Below are positions 34,518 through 43,027 of a stretch of 64,000 nucleotides of DNA, piece after piece. The notes under the pieces are model-generated. The model was not told the DNA's origin. It saw only the letters and a program-made list of their open reading frames with translations, and ran no database searches. The stretch is from positions 62,001-126,000 of the forward strand of contig JAFRCS010000011.1 in the NCBI GenBank assembly GCA_017404265.1. Reading direction: 5' to 3'. This stretch comes from Mogibacterium sp. (GTDB taxonomy: Bacteria > Bacillota > Clostridia > Peptostreptococcales > Anaerovoracaceae). Both the position numbers and the translations under genes were made by a program. Each line of letters opens with the position of its first letter. The first letter of the stretch is position 1.

Positions 34518-35753
34518 TTATTTTGCGGCTTCCTTTGCCTCTCTTCTTGTCTCGTAGTCGCTGATGATCACGGCAGCAGACAGGTCGCCTACTACGTTGA
34601 CTCCGGTACGTCCCATATCGAAGATCTTATCAACACCCATAATGAGAGCGATACCTTCAACAGGCAGGCCTACAGACTGGAGTACCATAGCGAGCATGAT
34701 CATGCCGGCGCCAGGTGTTCCTGCGGTTCCAATCGATGCCAGAGTAGCTGTCAGTATGATGGTGACCATCTGGCCGAGTGTCAGGTTGATGCCGAAGCAT
34801 GTCGCGATGAAGATCGCGGCTACGCCCTGATAGATCGCGGTTCCGTCCATGTTGATCGTAGCTCCGAGCGGAAGCGTGAAGCTTGCGACGTCCTTGCGGG
34901 CGCCCAGATTCTCTGCGCACTCCATCGTGACCGGAAGAGTTCCGATCGAAGATGTGCTGGAGAACGCGAACAGGAATGCCGGAAGAGCTCCCTTGAGGAA
35001 CGCTATCGGGCTCATGTGACCGAGCGTCTTGACAGCGATCGAATATGTGAACATAACGTGCACGATGTACGCGATGTAAGCTGTCAGCAGTACCATTGCC
35101 AGTGATCCGAGGATCTGCGGTCCGTTGGATGCGACCACAGGAACCATCATGCAGAATACGGCGATCGGAGTGATCTTGATGATCCCGCTCATGATCACCA
35201 TGAATACTTCATAAGCGCTGTCGATCCATGTCTTGAACGGAAGTCCCTTTTCACCCGCGATGATGATGCCGAATCCGACAAAGAGCGCGATCACGATGAC
35301 CTGAAGCATCGTAGCGTCTACCATCGGCTGGAACAGGTTCGAAGGGAAGATGTTCACGAGGGTATCCATGAATTTTGTCGGCTCTGCAGCCTCATACTCA
35401 AGGCCTGATGTCTCAAGTACCGCATATGCTCCCTTGAACAGGTTAGCGAAGATCAGACCGATAATGATGGCGAATGCCGTTGTGCAGAAGTAGTAAAGGA
35501 TGGTACGAAGGCCGATCGTTCCTACTTTCTTGATGTCGGAGAGTGATACTACACCCTGTATGATCGAAGTGATTACGATCGGTACGACGATGAACTTGAG
35601 CAGGTTGAGGAATATCGTACCGAAGGGCTTGATATACTCGTTGGCAAAGTTGACAGCCCCTTCACCTGCCGCAAGCATGATGAGTCCCACTACGATACCA
35701 AGGCCAAGGGCGATGAATATCTGAAGCGGCAGCGATTTTTTGATTTTCTCCAT
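34518..35753 (-). CDS. Dicarboxylate/amino acid:cation symporter (DAACS family)
   Basis: 411 residues with eight or more hydrophobic helices. DAACS signatures are the serine-rich hairpin FAFSSTSSIGTLPVTMECAEN and NMDGTAIYQGVAAIF, with TAGTPGAGMIML in the second hairpin. These carriers couple Na+ or H+ to uptake of glutamate, aspartate, serine or C4-dicarboxylates. The order aminotransferase then symporter after an oxaloacetate-decarboxylase set suggests aspartate or glutamate as substrate. It is the last gene of the cluster, 67 nt after the aminotransferase. Confidence 0.93.
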   Translation of the reverse strand: MEKIKKSLPLQIFIALGLGIVVGLIMLAAGEGAVNFANEYIKPFGTIFLNLLKFIVVPIVITSIIQGVVSLSDIKKVGTIGLRTILYYFCTTAFAIIIGLIFANLFKGAYAVLETSGLEYEAAEPTKFMDTLVNIFPSNLFQPMVDATMLQVIVIALFVGFGIIIAGEKGLPFKTWIDSAYEVFMVIMSGIIKITPIAVFCMMVPVVASNGPQILGSLAMVLLTAYIAYIVHVMFTYSIAVKTLGHMSPIAFLKGALPAFLFAFSSTSSIGTLPVTMECAENLGARKDVASFTLPLGATINMDGTAIYQGVAAIFIATCFGINLTLGQMVTIILTATLASIGTAGTPGAGMIMLAMVLQSVGLPVEGIALIMGVDKIFDMGRTGVNVVGDLSAAVIISDYETRREAKEAAK

Positions 35754-35820
35754 AAAACACCTCTTTCTATATATAACAATAACTGTTAACTATGATCAGC
35801 AGACCCACTGAAGGCGTCTA

Positions 35821-37038
35821 TTATTTAAGGAGTGCCGCAATGGCCTCGGCGCACTTCACGCACTTCTCCTTCGAGATGGATGCGATGGATACGCGGATGC
35901 CCTTTGCGAGAGCCAGGCAGAAGATGTCCTGTTCCTCGAGCTTTTTGCCTACCGCTTCAGGATCATCACATGCGATGGTCACAAAGAATCCGGCAGTGAA
36001 CGGCACGCACTTTACTCCATTGTCGTTAAGAGTCTTTTCGAAAATGCGTCCGCGCTCGAGCAGCATGTCGCGGTAGCCTCTTCTCTCTTCATCTACCTTT
36101 GCCCTGAGCTCAGGATCGCTGTAGATCTTGCCCATGGTCACCATGGCTGAACGGTTGCAGTTCGACCATGTGGAACGGGCGGCGTATTCTGACGCGCGTC
36201 TGAATTCCTCGACGATCTCCTCGTTCTTTGACATGCAGACGATCGCTCCGAGTCTCATTCCGTATGCGGTAAGAGTCTTGGATGCGCTGTAGCCGAAGAT
36301 AGTGAGCACATGGTCTTTGAGTCCATCGAGCTTTGGTATGAATGCGCGCACCTCATCCTCTTCACCTGCGTAGTCGATGTAAGCGATGTCAAGGAAAAGC
36401 ACCACATTGCATTTTGCCCTGTTGAGGACTGCGATCATCTTGTCCCAGTCATCAAGGCTGAGCGAGTAACCCGTAGGATTGTGCGCAGGCGTGTTGATAA
36501 GAAGAACTACCTGATCCTGAACAGCTGCGAGTTCGCCCAGCTGTTTTTCAAGGTCTTCCGCATCAAAGGCGCCGTCTTCGTTGAAGAACCTGAAGGTCTT
36601 GAATTTGCGCCCCTGTGAAATGGCAATATTCTTGTAGTTTGCCCAGCACCAGTCATGTGTTAGCACGCTGTCGCCGTAGTTAGAGTAGTTCTGGATAACG
36701 CTTGTAAGGCTTCCGGTACCTCCCGGAGTCACGCATAAACGGACATGACCGGATGGGCCGTAGCTGCCGAACAGAGCCTTGACTACAGCTTCCTTGAATG
36801 CCGGTGTGCCTGTGATCGGAGCATATTCAGCGTAATCCGCAGGCGTGAGCGAGCGGATCGCTTCTGTGACCGATGACATTACTACAAGATCACCGTTGTC
36901 ATCAAGCAGCGCTCCTACCGTAGCATTGATAACTGCGTCCTTACCCTTTTCTGCGATAGCCGCTTTGGCGCGTCCGCTCAGAGCGAACACTTTATCTGCG
37001 ACCGGGATGGTTCTTCCGTTTTCTTTTACAAAAATCAT
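35821..37038 (-). CDS. Class I aminotransferase (aspartate/aromatic type)
   Basis: 405 residues. It has the fold-type I motifs VTPGGTGSLTSVI, NTPAHNPTGYSLS, FLDIAYIDYAG (cofactor Asp and Tyr) and GYSASKTLTAYGMRLG with the PLP lysine. The YSASK...YGMRLGA pattern is closer to the aspartate/aromatic (TyrB-like, class Ia) branch than to the 7137 enzyme. Between the symporter and oxaloacetate decarboxylase genes, transamination of aspartate to oxaloacetate is the most economical proposal. It lies 19 nt after the oadA-like gene. Confidence 0.88.
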   Translation of the reverse strand: MIFVKENGRTIPVADKVFALSGRAKAAIAEKGKDAVINATVGALLDDNGDLVVMSSVTEAIRSLTPADYAEYAPITGTPAFKEAVVKALFGSYGPSGHVRLCVTPGGTGSLTSVIQNYSNYGDSVLTHDWCWANYKNIAISQGRKFKTFRFFNEDGAFDAEDLEKQLGELAAVQDQVVLLINTPAHNPTGYSLSLDDWDKMIAVLNRAKCNVVLFLDIAYIDYAGEEDEVRAFIPKLDGLKDHVLTIFGYSASKTLTAYGMRLGAIVCMSKNEEIVEEFRRASEYAARSTWSNCNRSAMVTMGKIYSDPELRAKVDEERRGYRDMLLERGRIFEKTLNDNGVKCVPFTAGFFVTIACDDPEAVGKKLEEQDIFCLALAKGIRVSIASISKEKCVKCAEAIAALLK

Positions 37039-37057
37039 TTTCCACTCTCCTTCGCTG

Positions 37058-38455
37058 CTATACCGGGTATGCCTTGTTCTTCATGTCCATGGAGCCCGGG
37101 TCCACCTTGCTGCGGAGCGCCGCTCTTCTCTTGAAGTAATCGAGCGCTACCTGTCCGAACAGAGCGTATGTCAGAACGTCTTCATCCTGCTCCTTGTAAT
37201 CGCCTACCTCCGCGGTGAGTTTCTCGAGTTCAGGCTCAAGAAGGTCTGCAGGACGGCATGTGATCCTCTCGCTCTGATCGATCTTCGCGAGTACGTCAGG
37301 ATTCATAGGCATAGGTGTTTCGCCGTACTTGCCCTTTAGGATCTCCTGAGTCTCCTTGGACAGCACTTTGTATCTCTCACCCATCAGAACGTTGAGAACA
37401 GCCTGTGTTCCTACGATCTGCGATGACGGTGTTACGAGAGGCGGCATTCCGAGGTCGTTCCTTACGCGAGGCACTTCCTGAAGCACTTCAAGGTACTTGT
37501 CTTCTGCATTCTGATCTTTCAGCTGCGATACCAGGTTCGAAAGCATTCCGCCAGGGACCTGATAGATAAGTGTCTTGATGTCCGTGCCCAGAACCTTGGT
37601 GTTCATGAGACCGCTCTTGAGGTCCTTGTCTCTGATGGTCTGGAAGTGAGCGGCGATCTTCTCGAGCTTGCTGATGTCGAGACCTGTGTCAAACTCAGTT
37701 CCTTTGAATGTCTCTACCATTACCTCTGTAGACGGCTGGCTCGTACCGCCGGAGAACGGAGATATCGCGGTATCGATGATGTCCACTCCGTTCAGGGCTG
37801 CCACGTAATAAGTGATAGGAGCTACGCCGCTGGTGCAGTGAGTGTGCAGCTGGATAGGAATATCCACTGTCTCCTTGAGCATCTTGATCATCTCGCCTGC
37901 AGCTGTCGGTACCATGAGGCCCGCCATGTCCTTGATGCAGATCGAGTCTGCGCCGAGTTCCTGTATGCGAAGAGCGCGTCCCTTCCAGTATTCAGGTGTG
38001 TACGGCTCGCCGATCGTATAGGACATCGCTACCTGAGCGTGAGCGCCGTATTCCTTGGTTGCCTTGACTGCCGTCTCAACGTTGCGAAGGTCGTTAAGCG
38101 CGTCGAATATCCTGATCCTGTCGATACCGTTGTCGATCGACTTCTTGACAAAATAGTCAACTACGTCGTCCGAATAGTGCCTGTATCCGAGAAGGTTCTG
38201 GCCTCTGAGCAGCATCTGGAGCTGCGTGTTAGGCATCGCGGCACGAAGCTTTCTGAGTCTTTCCCATGGATCCTCATCGAGGAATCTTATGCATGAGTCG
38301 AAAGTAGCTCCGCCCCAGCACTCGATGGCTTCATAGCCAACCTCGTCCATCAGAGCCAGCGCCGGTTCCATGTCTTCGAATGGCATCCTAGTAGCTATCA
38401 GTGACTGCTGACCGTCTCTGATAGCAGTCTCCATTATTCTAATTTTCTTTCCCAT
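37058..38455 (-). CDS. oadA: Oxaloacetate decarboxylase alpha / transcarboxylase 5S-type carboxyltransferase
   Basis: 465 residues. The TIM-barrel carboxyltransferase domain begins MGKKIRIMETAIRDGQQSL, with MLLRGQNLLGYR, the carbamylated-lysine region SICIKDMAGL and metal-binding QLHTHCTSG. The conserved carboxylase PYC_OADA domain follows to the end. There is no C-terminal biotin domain, so it relies on the separate carrier at 39608. This matches the 5S subunit of transcarboxylase or a trimmed OadA, moving CO2 between oxaloacetate and biotin. It lies 18 nt after the beta-subunit gene. Confidence 0.93.
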   Translation of the reverse strand: MGKKIRIMETAIRDGQQSLIATRMPFEDMEPALALMDEVGYEAIECWGGATFDSCIRFLDEDPWERLRKLRAAMPNTQLQMLLRGQNLLGYRHYSDDVVDYFVKKSIDNGIDRIRIFDALNDLRNVETAVKATKEYGAHAQVAMSYTIGEPYTPEYWKGRALRIQELGADSICIKDMAGLMVPTAAGEMIKMLKETVDIPIQLHTHCTSGVAPITYYVAALNGVDIIDTAISPFSGGTSQPSTEVMVETFKGTEFDTGLDISKLEKIAAHFQTIRDKDLKSGLMNTKVLGTDIKTLIYQVPGGMLSNLVSQLKDQNAEDKYLEVLQEVPRVRNDLGMPPLVTPSSQIVGTQAVLNVLMGERYKVLSKETQEILKGKYGETPMPMNPDVLAKIDQSERITCRPADLLEPELEKLTAEVGDYKEQDEDVLTYALFGQVALDYFKRRAALRSKVDPGSMDMKNKAYPV

Positions 38456-38473
38456 TTTATTCCTCCATTGATA

Positions 38474-39589
38474 TCAGACACCGAAGATCGCCATGAACGC
38501 ACCGGCTGCGACGGCTGTACCGATAACTCCGGCTACGTTTGGTCCCATTGCGTGCATGAGCAGGAAGTTCGTAGGATCGGCTTCAGCGCCGACCTTCTGC
38601 GAAACTCTCGCCGCCATAGGTACCGCGGATACTCCGGCGGACCCGATGAGCGGATTGATCTTTCCGCCTGTCAGCTTGCACATCAGCTTGCCGAAGAGTA
38701 CTCCGGCAGCTGTTCCGAAGCTGAACGCTATCAGACCGAGAACAACGATCTTGATGGTAGTCCACTTAAGGAATGCTTCCGCGCTGGTCGTTGCACCGAC
38801 GGATGTTCCCAGGAAGATGACTACAATGTACATGAGCGCGTTTGAAGCTGTCTCCTGAAGCTGGCGTACGACTCCGCTCTCGCGGAAGAGGTTTCCGAGC
38901 ATCAGCATTCCGATAAGAGGTGCCGTTGAAGGCAGGATCAGACAAACGACGATCGTTACAACTATCGGGAACAGTATGCGCTCTCTCTTTGAAACTTCCC
39001 TGAGCTGCTCCATCTTGATCTTGCGCTCCTCTTCAGTAGTGAGCGCCTTCATGATAGGCGGCTGAATAATAGGGACGAGCGACATGTATGAATACGCCGC
39101 TACGGCTATAGGACCCATGAGTTCTCTCTGTCCCAGCTTCATTGCCAGGAAGATTGATGTAGGTCCGTCAGCTCCTCCGATGATGCTGACTGCGGCTGCC
39201 TGGGGTTCAGTGAATCCCATTAGCATAGCCAGCAGGAAAGCTCCGAATACTCCGAACTGCGCTGCGGCTCCGAGCAGGAAGCTCTTAGGGTTGGCGATCA
39301 GCGGTCCGAAGTCTGTCAATGCTCCGACTCCCAGGAATATAAGAGACGGAAGAATCGTCCACTCATCGAGCATGAAGAAGTAATGCAGCAATCCGCCTTC
39401 TTCCATGATAGGCGGGTACAGGTTTACCAGCAGCATGCCGAAAGATATCGGAAGGAGCAGGAGTGGCTCATATTCCTTGACGATGGCCAGATACAGCAGT
39501 CCGAGGGCAACTACGCACATTATCGCATTGCCGAGGGTCAGGTTCATGAAGCCGGTCTGGTGAGCCAGGTTGAATAAGGTATCTCCCAT
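38474..39589 (-). CDS. oadB: Na+-translocating decarboxylase beta subunit
   Basis: A 371-residue integral membrane protein with many hydrophobic helices. Diagnostic stretches are the [22 protein letters not shown] re-entrant region, [15 protein letters not shown] with the essential aspartate, and [18 protein letters not shown]. The beta subunit of oxaloacetate, methylmalonyl-CoA or glutaconyl-CoA decarboxylases removes CO2 from carboxybiotin and pumps Na+ outward. The family does not show which acyl substrate is used. It is flanked by biotin carrier and oadA-like genes, each at 18 nt. Confidence 0.95.
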   Translation of the reverse strand: MGDTLFNLAHQTGFMNLTLGNAIMCVVALGLLYLAIVKEYEPLLLLPISFGMLLVNLYPPIMEEGGLLHYFFMLDEWTILPSLIFLGVGALTDFGPLIANPKSFLLGAAAQFGVFGAFLLAMLMGFTEPQAAAVSIIGGADGPTSIFLAMKLGQRELMGPIAVAAYSYMSLVPIIQPPIMKALTTEEERKIKMEQLREVSKRERILFPIVVTIVVCLILPSTAPLIGMLMLGNLFRESGVVRQLQETASNALMYIVVIFLGTSVGATTSAEAFLKWTTIKIVVLGLIAFSFGTAAGVLFGKLMCKLTGGKINPLIGSAGVSAVPMAARVSQKVGAEADPTNFLLMHAMGPNVAGVIGTAVAAGAFMAIFGV

Positions 39590-39607
39590 TTTCTTACCTC
39601 CCGGGTA

Positions 39608-39973
39608 CTATTCTACGTAAGCTACAGTCTGGCCTGATGTGGTGGCATCTCCTTCTGAAACGACGATCTTGCTGACCGTGCCGTCCTTAGGCGAAACGAC
39701 AGGGATCTCCATCTTCATGGCCTCGAGCACGATGACCGTATCACCGCTCTTGACCTCCTGGCCTTCCTGCGCAACGATCTTGAAGACCTTGCCTGCTGTA
39801 CCGCAAACGACCGGCTCGCCCTTTCCTTTTCCGCCGCCGGACTTGGCCGGTGCTTTCTTAGGTGCAGGTGCTGCTGCCGCCTTAGCCGGTGCTGCAGGAG
39901 CTGCGCTTCCGTCTGCTCTTTCTATTTCAACTTCGAATTCTTCGCCGTTTACTCTTACGATGTATGTCTCCAT
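39608..39973 (-). CDS. Biotin carrier protein of the decarboxylase
   Basis: 121 residues. Residues 1-20 form a short beta domain; a Pro/Ala/Lys-rich linker (about 25-50) follows; then the biotinyl domain with VLEAMKMEIPV, where the lysine is biotinylated. This is the GcdC/MmdC or transcarboxylase 1.3S architecture. It shuttles carboxylate between the carboxyltransferase(s) and the beta subunit. Its start overlaps the gamma gene by 19 nt, indicating coupled translation. Confidence 0.95.
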   Translation of the reverse strand: METYIVRVNGEEFEVEIERADGSAAPAAPAKAAAAPAPKKAPAKSGGGKGKGEPVVCGTAGKVFKIVAQEGQEVKSGDTVIVLEAMKMEIPVVSPKDGTVSKIVVSEGDATTSGQTVAYVE

Positions 39974-40278
39974 GTTGCCCTCCGTACATTCCTGACGATG
40001 TAGTCTCCTTCTTCTACACCCTCTTCATCCTTTAATTGCTGGTGTATCGCTGCCATGATGGCGGCAACGACTTCAGGCCTGATCCCCTCAGGCTCTTCAG
40101 GCTCAGCGGCTGTAACTGCTGCTGCAGCTGCCGCGGCCTGAGCTGCCGGTTTTTTTGGTCCGAACGCTTTGCCCAGCAGCCATATGCATATCGAAATGAA
40201 TATCAGTACACAGAATACCGTACCCATTCCGATCAGCGTATATAACAGCGCTGTTATGAAAATCTGTCCTAAACTCAT
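39955..40278 (-). CDS. oadG: Na+-pump decarboxylase gamma subunit (OadG-like)
   Basis: 107 residues. One N-terminal transmembrane helix (about 8-35, ALLYTLIGMGTVFCVLIFI) precedes a Pro/Ala-rich linker and a C-terminal region rich in acidic residues. The helix with the IGMGTVFxVL pattern is typical of OadG/MmdD gamma subunits, which assemble the complex. Here the C-terminal part continues to IRPEVVAAIMAAIHQQL, seen in delta-like variants. It overlaps the biotin carrier and lies 8 nt after the 12S-like gene. Confidence 0.85.
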   Translation of the reverse strand: MSLGQIFITALLYTLIGMGTVFCVLIFISICIWLLGKAFGPKKPAAQAAAAAAAVTAAEPEEPEGIRPEVVAAIMAAIHQQLKDEEGVEEGDYIVRNVRRATWRHTS

Positions 40279-40286
40279 AACATCAC

Positions 40287-41633
40287 CTACCTGCTGTTAA
40301 CGAACGTCTGAAGCGCTCCGATCAGATACTTTCTTGAGTCCTCAGGCGCGATTACCTTGTCTGCGAAACCGTGTCTTGCCAGAGCTACAGCGCTCGACTG
40401 AGTGTCGCGGAACTGCTTCTCAAGATCAGATGACCACTTTCCGAAAATGACTTCTGTGGCCTGACGCGGCTCAACGATGCTTACGTTGGCATCTTCCCAC
40501 ATGAATACGTAGTCTGCGCCGATCCCCTTTGAGTTCATCATGCTGTATGCGCTTCCGACGATGGATCCCGTTACAAGGTTGATCTTAGGAACATCCGAAG
40601 CTGTCAGCGCTCTTACCATTCTCTCCGCGGCTCCAGGCAGGAACTTTTCAGTTGCCGAGTCTGTGTTGTAGCCGTCTGTATCCGTAATGGTCAGCAGAGG
40701 AATGTGGAATCTTGTGCAAAGTTCTATCATCTTTGCGGCCTTGTTGCAGCCCGCAGCGGTAAGACGCTTCTTGCCTTCATATTCATTGCAGGCAACCACT
40801 CCTACCGGCATTCCGCCAAGTCTGATGAACGCTGTGACCATGCTCTGGTCAACGTCGCTCCTGCACTCGATGAAGCTTCCGTCATCGGACAGTTCAGCGA
40901 GCATGCCTCTGGCATCTCCGAGGCAGTCCTCGATGCCGTCGCAGCTGCGATTAAGATCCGCGTCGCTTACGTCAAGGATATCAGGCGTGAACTTGCTGCT
41001 CGATGGCAGGATGTCTACTACGCGGCGGATATTGCTTACGATCTCCGCCCACTCGAATGTGCCGTCGTCAGTAGCTTCTACATAAGGATTGTCGCCTATA
41101 GCGTTGGTTACGACAGCCTGCGGGTTGACGAATATGCTGCCCTTGTCCTTCTCGATGTAGACGAAGTCAGCAAGCTGCGCTGCTATCGACATTCCTCCTC
41201 CGCACTGGCCTATTACAGCCACGATCTGAGGGATAAGTTTGGAGGCCTCTGTCTGCTTTCTGTAAAGCTTCGCGAACTGATACAGTCCGTCAAGGCCCTC
41301 TTCGATACGGAATCCCGCACAGTCAAGAAGTCCGATAACAGGAGCGTTTGCCTTGAGAGCATGTTCGTAAATATCGACTATCTTGCGGCCGTGCTGTTCA
41401 CCGAATGTGCCGCCCATCACTTCATTGTCCTGGGCGTAGACAAAAACAAGGCTGCCGTTTATCGTACCGTAACCGGTCACTACGCCATCCGACTCCAGAA
41501 CGGAGTCCGGATGATAGAACTCGGTATACCTGGCCGATACACGCTCGCCCATCTCCATGAAGCTGCCCGGATCCAGAAGTTCAATGACTTTGGAGATCAC
41601 GGCAGTTCTTTCATCACTTGCAATTACCTTCAT
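40287..41633 (-). CDS. Carboxyltransferase of acyl-CoA type (methylmalonyl-CoA decarboxylase alpha / 12S-like)
   Basis: 448 residues with paired crotonase-like carboxyltransferase halves. Visible are VTGYGTINGSLVFVYAQD, GGTFGEQHGRKI and VIGQCGGGMSIAAQLADFV in the first half, and MPVGVVACNEYEGKKRLTAAGCNKAAKMI and GSIVGSAYSMMNSKGIGADYVF in the second. It resembles PccB/MmdA but is 50-70 residues shorter, mostly at the N terminus. The family swaps CO2 between an acyl-CoA and biotin; the acyl-CoA here is unknown. It is the first gene of the cluster. Confidence 0.9.
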   Translation of the reverse strand: MKVIASDERTAVISKVIELLDPGSFMEMGERVSARYTEFYHPDSVLESDGVVTGYGTINGSLVFVYAQDNEVMGGTFGEQHGRKIVDIYEHALKANAPVIGLLDCAGFRIEEGLDGLYQFAKLYRKQTEASKLIPQIVAVIGQCGGGMSIAAQLADFVYIEKDKGSIFVNPQAVVTNAIGDNPYVEATDDGTFEWAEIVSNIRRVVDILPSSSKFTPDILDVSDADLNRSCDGIEDCLGDARGMLAELSDDGSFIECRSDVDQSMVTAFIRLGGMPVGVVACNEYEGKKRLTAAGCNKAAKMIELCTRFHIPLLTITDTDGYNTDSATEKFLPGAAERMVRALTASDVPKINLVTGSIVGSAYSMMNSKGIGADYVFMWEDANVSIVEPRQATEVIFGKWSSDLEKQFRDTQSSAVALARHGFADKVIAPEDSRKYLIGALQTFVNSR

Positions 41634-41655
41634 AAGTACCCCCTATGAGCTAATG

Positions 41656-41684
41656 ACAATACCGTTAGTTGATTAAGAAAACAA
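41656..41684 (-). promoter_or_regulatory. Predicted promoter of the decarboxylase cluster
   Basis: Minus strand: TTGTTT (41679-41684), a 17-bp spacer, then TATTGT (41656-41661), 22 bp before the first gene start. It sits right after the terminator of the preceding operon. Confidence 0.5.
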
Positions 41685-41704
41685 ATTTCTACGAATATAT
41701 TTTA

Positions 41705-41740
41705 CAAAAAAACGCCTGTGTTTCTCAACACAATCGGCGT
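41705..41740 (-). terminator. Terminator of the amidohydrolase-to-DUF5662 operon
   Basis: Nested stem ACGCC / GGCGT with inner TGTGTT / AACACA, followed on the minus strand by seven T residues (complement of 41706-41712). It separates the two operons. Confidence 0.9.
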
Positions 41741-41772
41741 AGTAAAACAAAGGAAAACAATATTGATAATTA

Positions 41773-42321
41773 CTATTCCTTCAGCCATTTGCGGACGTAT
41801 GCAAACGCTGCGTCCTCCCCTTTATCCTTGAGTACTTTAAGCATCTTCTCGAGCTCTGCCGCGGTCTCCGGATGTATGACCTCACCTATCCTGGTTCCCG
41901 TTCCTTTTTTGTAGTAATCGTAAGCCGACGCGTCAGTATACTTGTCACCCATGTAGATCCTGCACGCGGCTATGCGGTCACAGAACATCTCCGCCACGTA
42001 GCGTTTAGGCATTCTGTTTCCGCCAAAACCTACCTTGCCGTTTTCGTCAAGCGTATAGTCGATCCAGTATTCGAAGTGGTGCTTGTTGCGGCCTTTGTGG
42101 TGGAGCCATGCCATCGAGACGCCGGTCTCCTCCCTCTCCTTATTGTTAGGGCTGCGGTTCCCCTGATAGTATCTGGCTCCGCGCCAGAACTCCACCGGAG
42201 AGTATTTTGTGAGGTCATGCAAAAGCCCCTGCCTGTACAGGCCGAGCCTGAAGCAGTATGTCCTCACAAGTCTCCTGTGCTCAGTGATCGTTTTAAAGTG
42301 TTCTACGGGATGCAATTCCAT
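41773..42321 (-). CDS. DUF5662 family protein
   Basis: 182 residues, no signal peptide or membrane segment. The sequence is rich in His and Tyr, with LLHDLTKYSPVEF near the N terminus, AWLHHKGRNKHHFEYW in the middle, and MPKRYVAEMFCDRIAA. The HD-like pair and histidine cluster suggest a metal-binding helical fold, as in the DUF5662 family, whose function I do not know. It lies 11 nt after the VanY-like gene and is the last gene before the terminator. Confidence 0.8.
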   Translation of the reverse strand: MELHPVEHFKTITEHRRLVRTYCFRLGLYRQGLLHDLTKYSPVEFWRGARYYQGNRSPNNKEREETGVSMAWLHHKGRNKHHFEYWIDYTLDENGKVGFGGNRMPKRYVAEMFCDRIAACRIYMGDKYTDASAYDYYKKGTGTRIGEVIHPETAAELEKMLKVLKDKGEDAAFAYVRKWLKE

Positions 42322-42332
42322 TTTTCCTTTTC

Positions 42333-43027
42333 CTATTTGCCGAGATACTCTTCAAAAGTTATCCCTTTGTCCATTATTTCTTTGGCAACTTCAGGATCAT
42401 CGATATAGCGGATGTGCCACGGTTCGTACGCGTATCCGGTGATATCGTCCTTGCCGTCGAGGTAGCGCAGGATGAATCCATGCTCCGCCAGCCTTGCGTG
42501 GATAGCTTCCCATATGTCCGGATACTGGACAAGGTCTTCGTTCTCATATATATCCTTGCCGTCGATGGTGAAATACAGATCCAGCGCAAGACCGGTCTGA
42601 TGTTCGGAGAATCCCGGTACCGCGACGTGCGAGACCGTATATTCTTCACCGTACTTCTCCATGAAGTCATCCCATATCTTCTGCTGTTCCTCTATGCTTC
42701 TGCGCGCGGAGTCGAGTTCGAGCTTTACTTCTCCTTTTTCATAACCCTCAAGGTCTTTTTCGACTTCCTCCTTCAGCGCGCAGTACTCCTCATAAGCTTT
42801 GCTCTCAACCTGCACTTCATCGCCTACGGAATTTGTGATGGTCGTGATATTCAAAGCTTCCTCCCATCCGTCAGGAAGGATGTTTTCCTTGTTTACCAGC
42901 GCCATGTAGTCGATCCCCGATGTTTCTTCAGTCGTTTCCTCAGGCTCCTCCTGCTTTTGCAGCCCGCGAGAAAGACTGTTGTTGTCAGTAAAGCGAACGA
43001 TAATAACAGAACTAAAGACTTTTTCAT
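42333..43027 (-). pseudogene. VanY-like D,D-carboxypeptidase lipoprotein (M15B), apparent -1 frameshift
   Basis: The body (residues in the frame ending at 42333) is a peptidase M15 domain with GFSEHQTGLALDLYF (zinc His and Asp) and EPWHIRYI (zinc His). The start, with GGAGGTCTGCA before the ATG at 43027, encodes a textbook lipoprotein signal, MKKSLVLLLSFALLTTTVFLAGC, in a different frame. The two join at TGCAAAAGCAGG near 42957: one extra A would give LAGCKKQEEPEE in phase. It is therefore a real frameshift mutation, a sequence error in an A run, or slippage. When intact it would trim D-Ala from cell-wall peptides. The start overlaps the upstream gene by 4 nt. Confidence 0.75.

Noticed and set aside
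40704..41648. A 314-codon open frame opposite the 12S-like carboxyltransferase
   Set aside because: Shadow frame caused by codon bias; no motif and no start signal.
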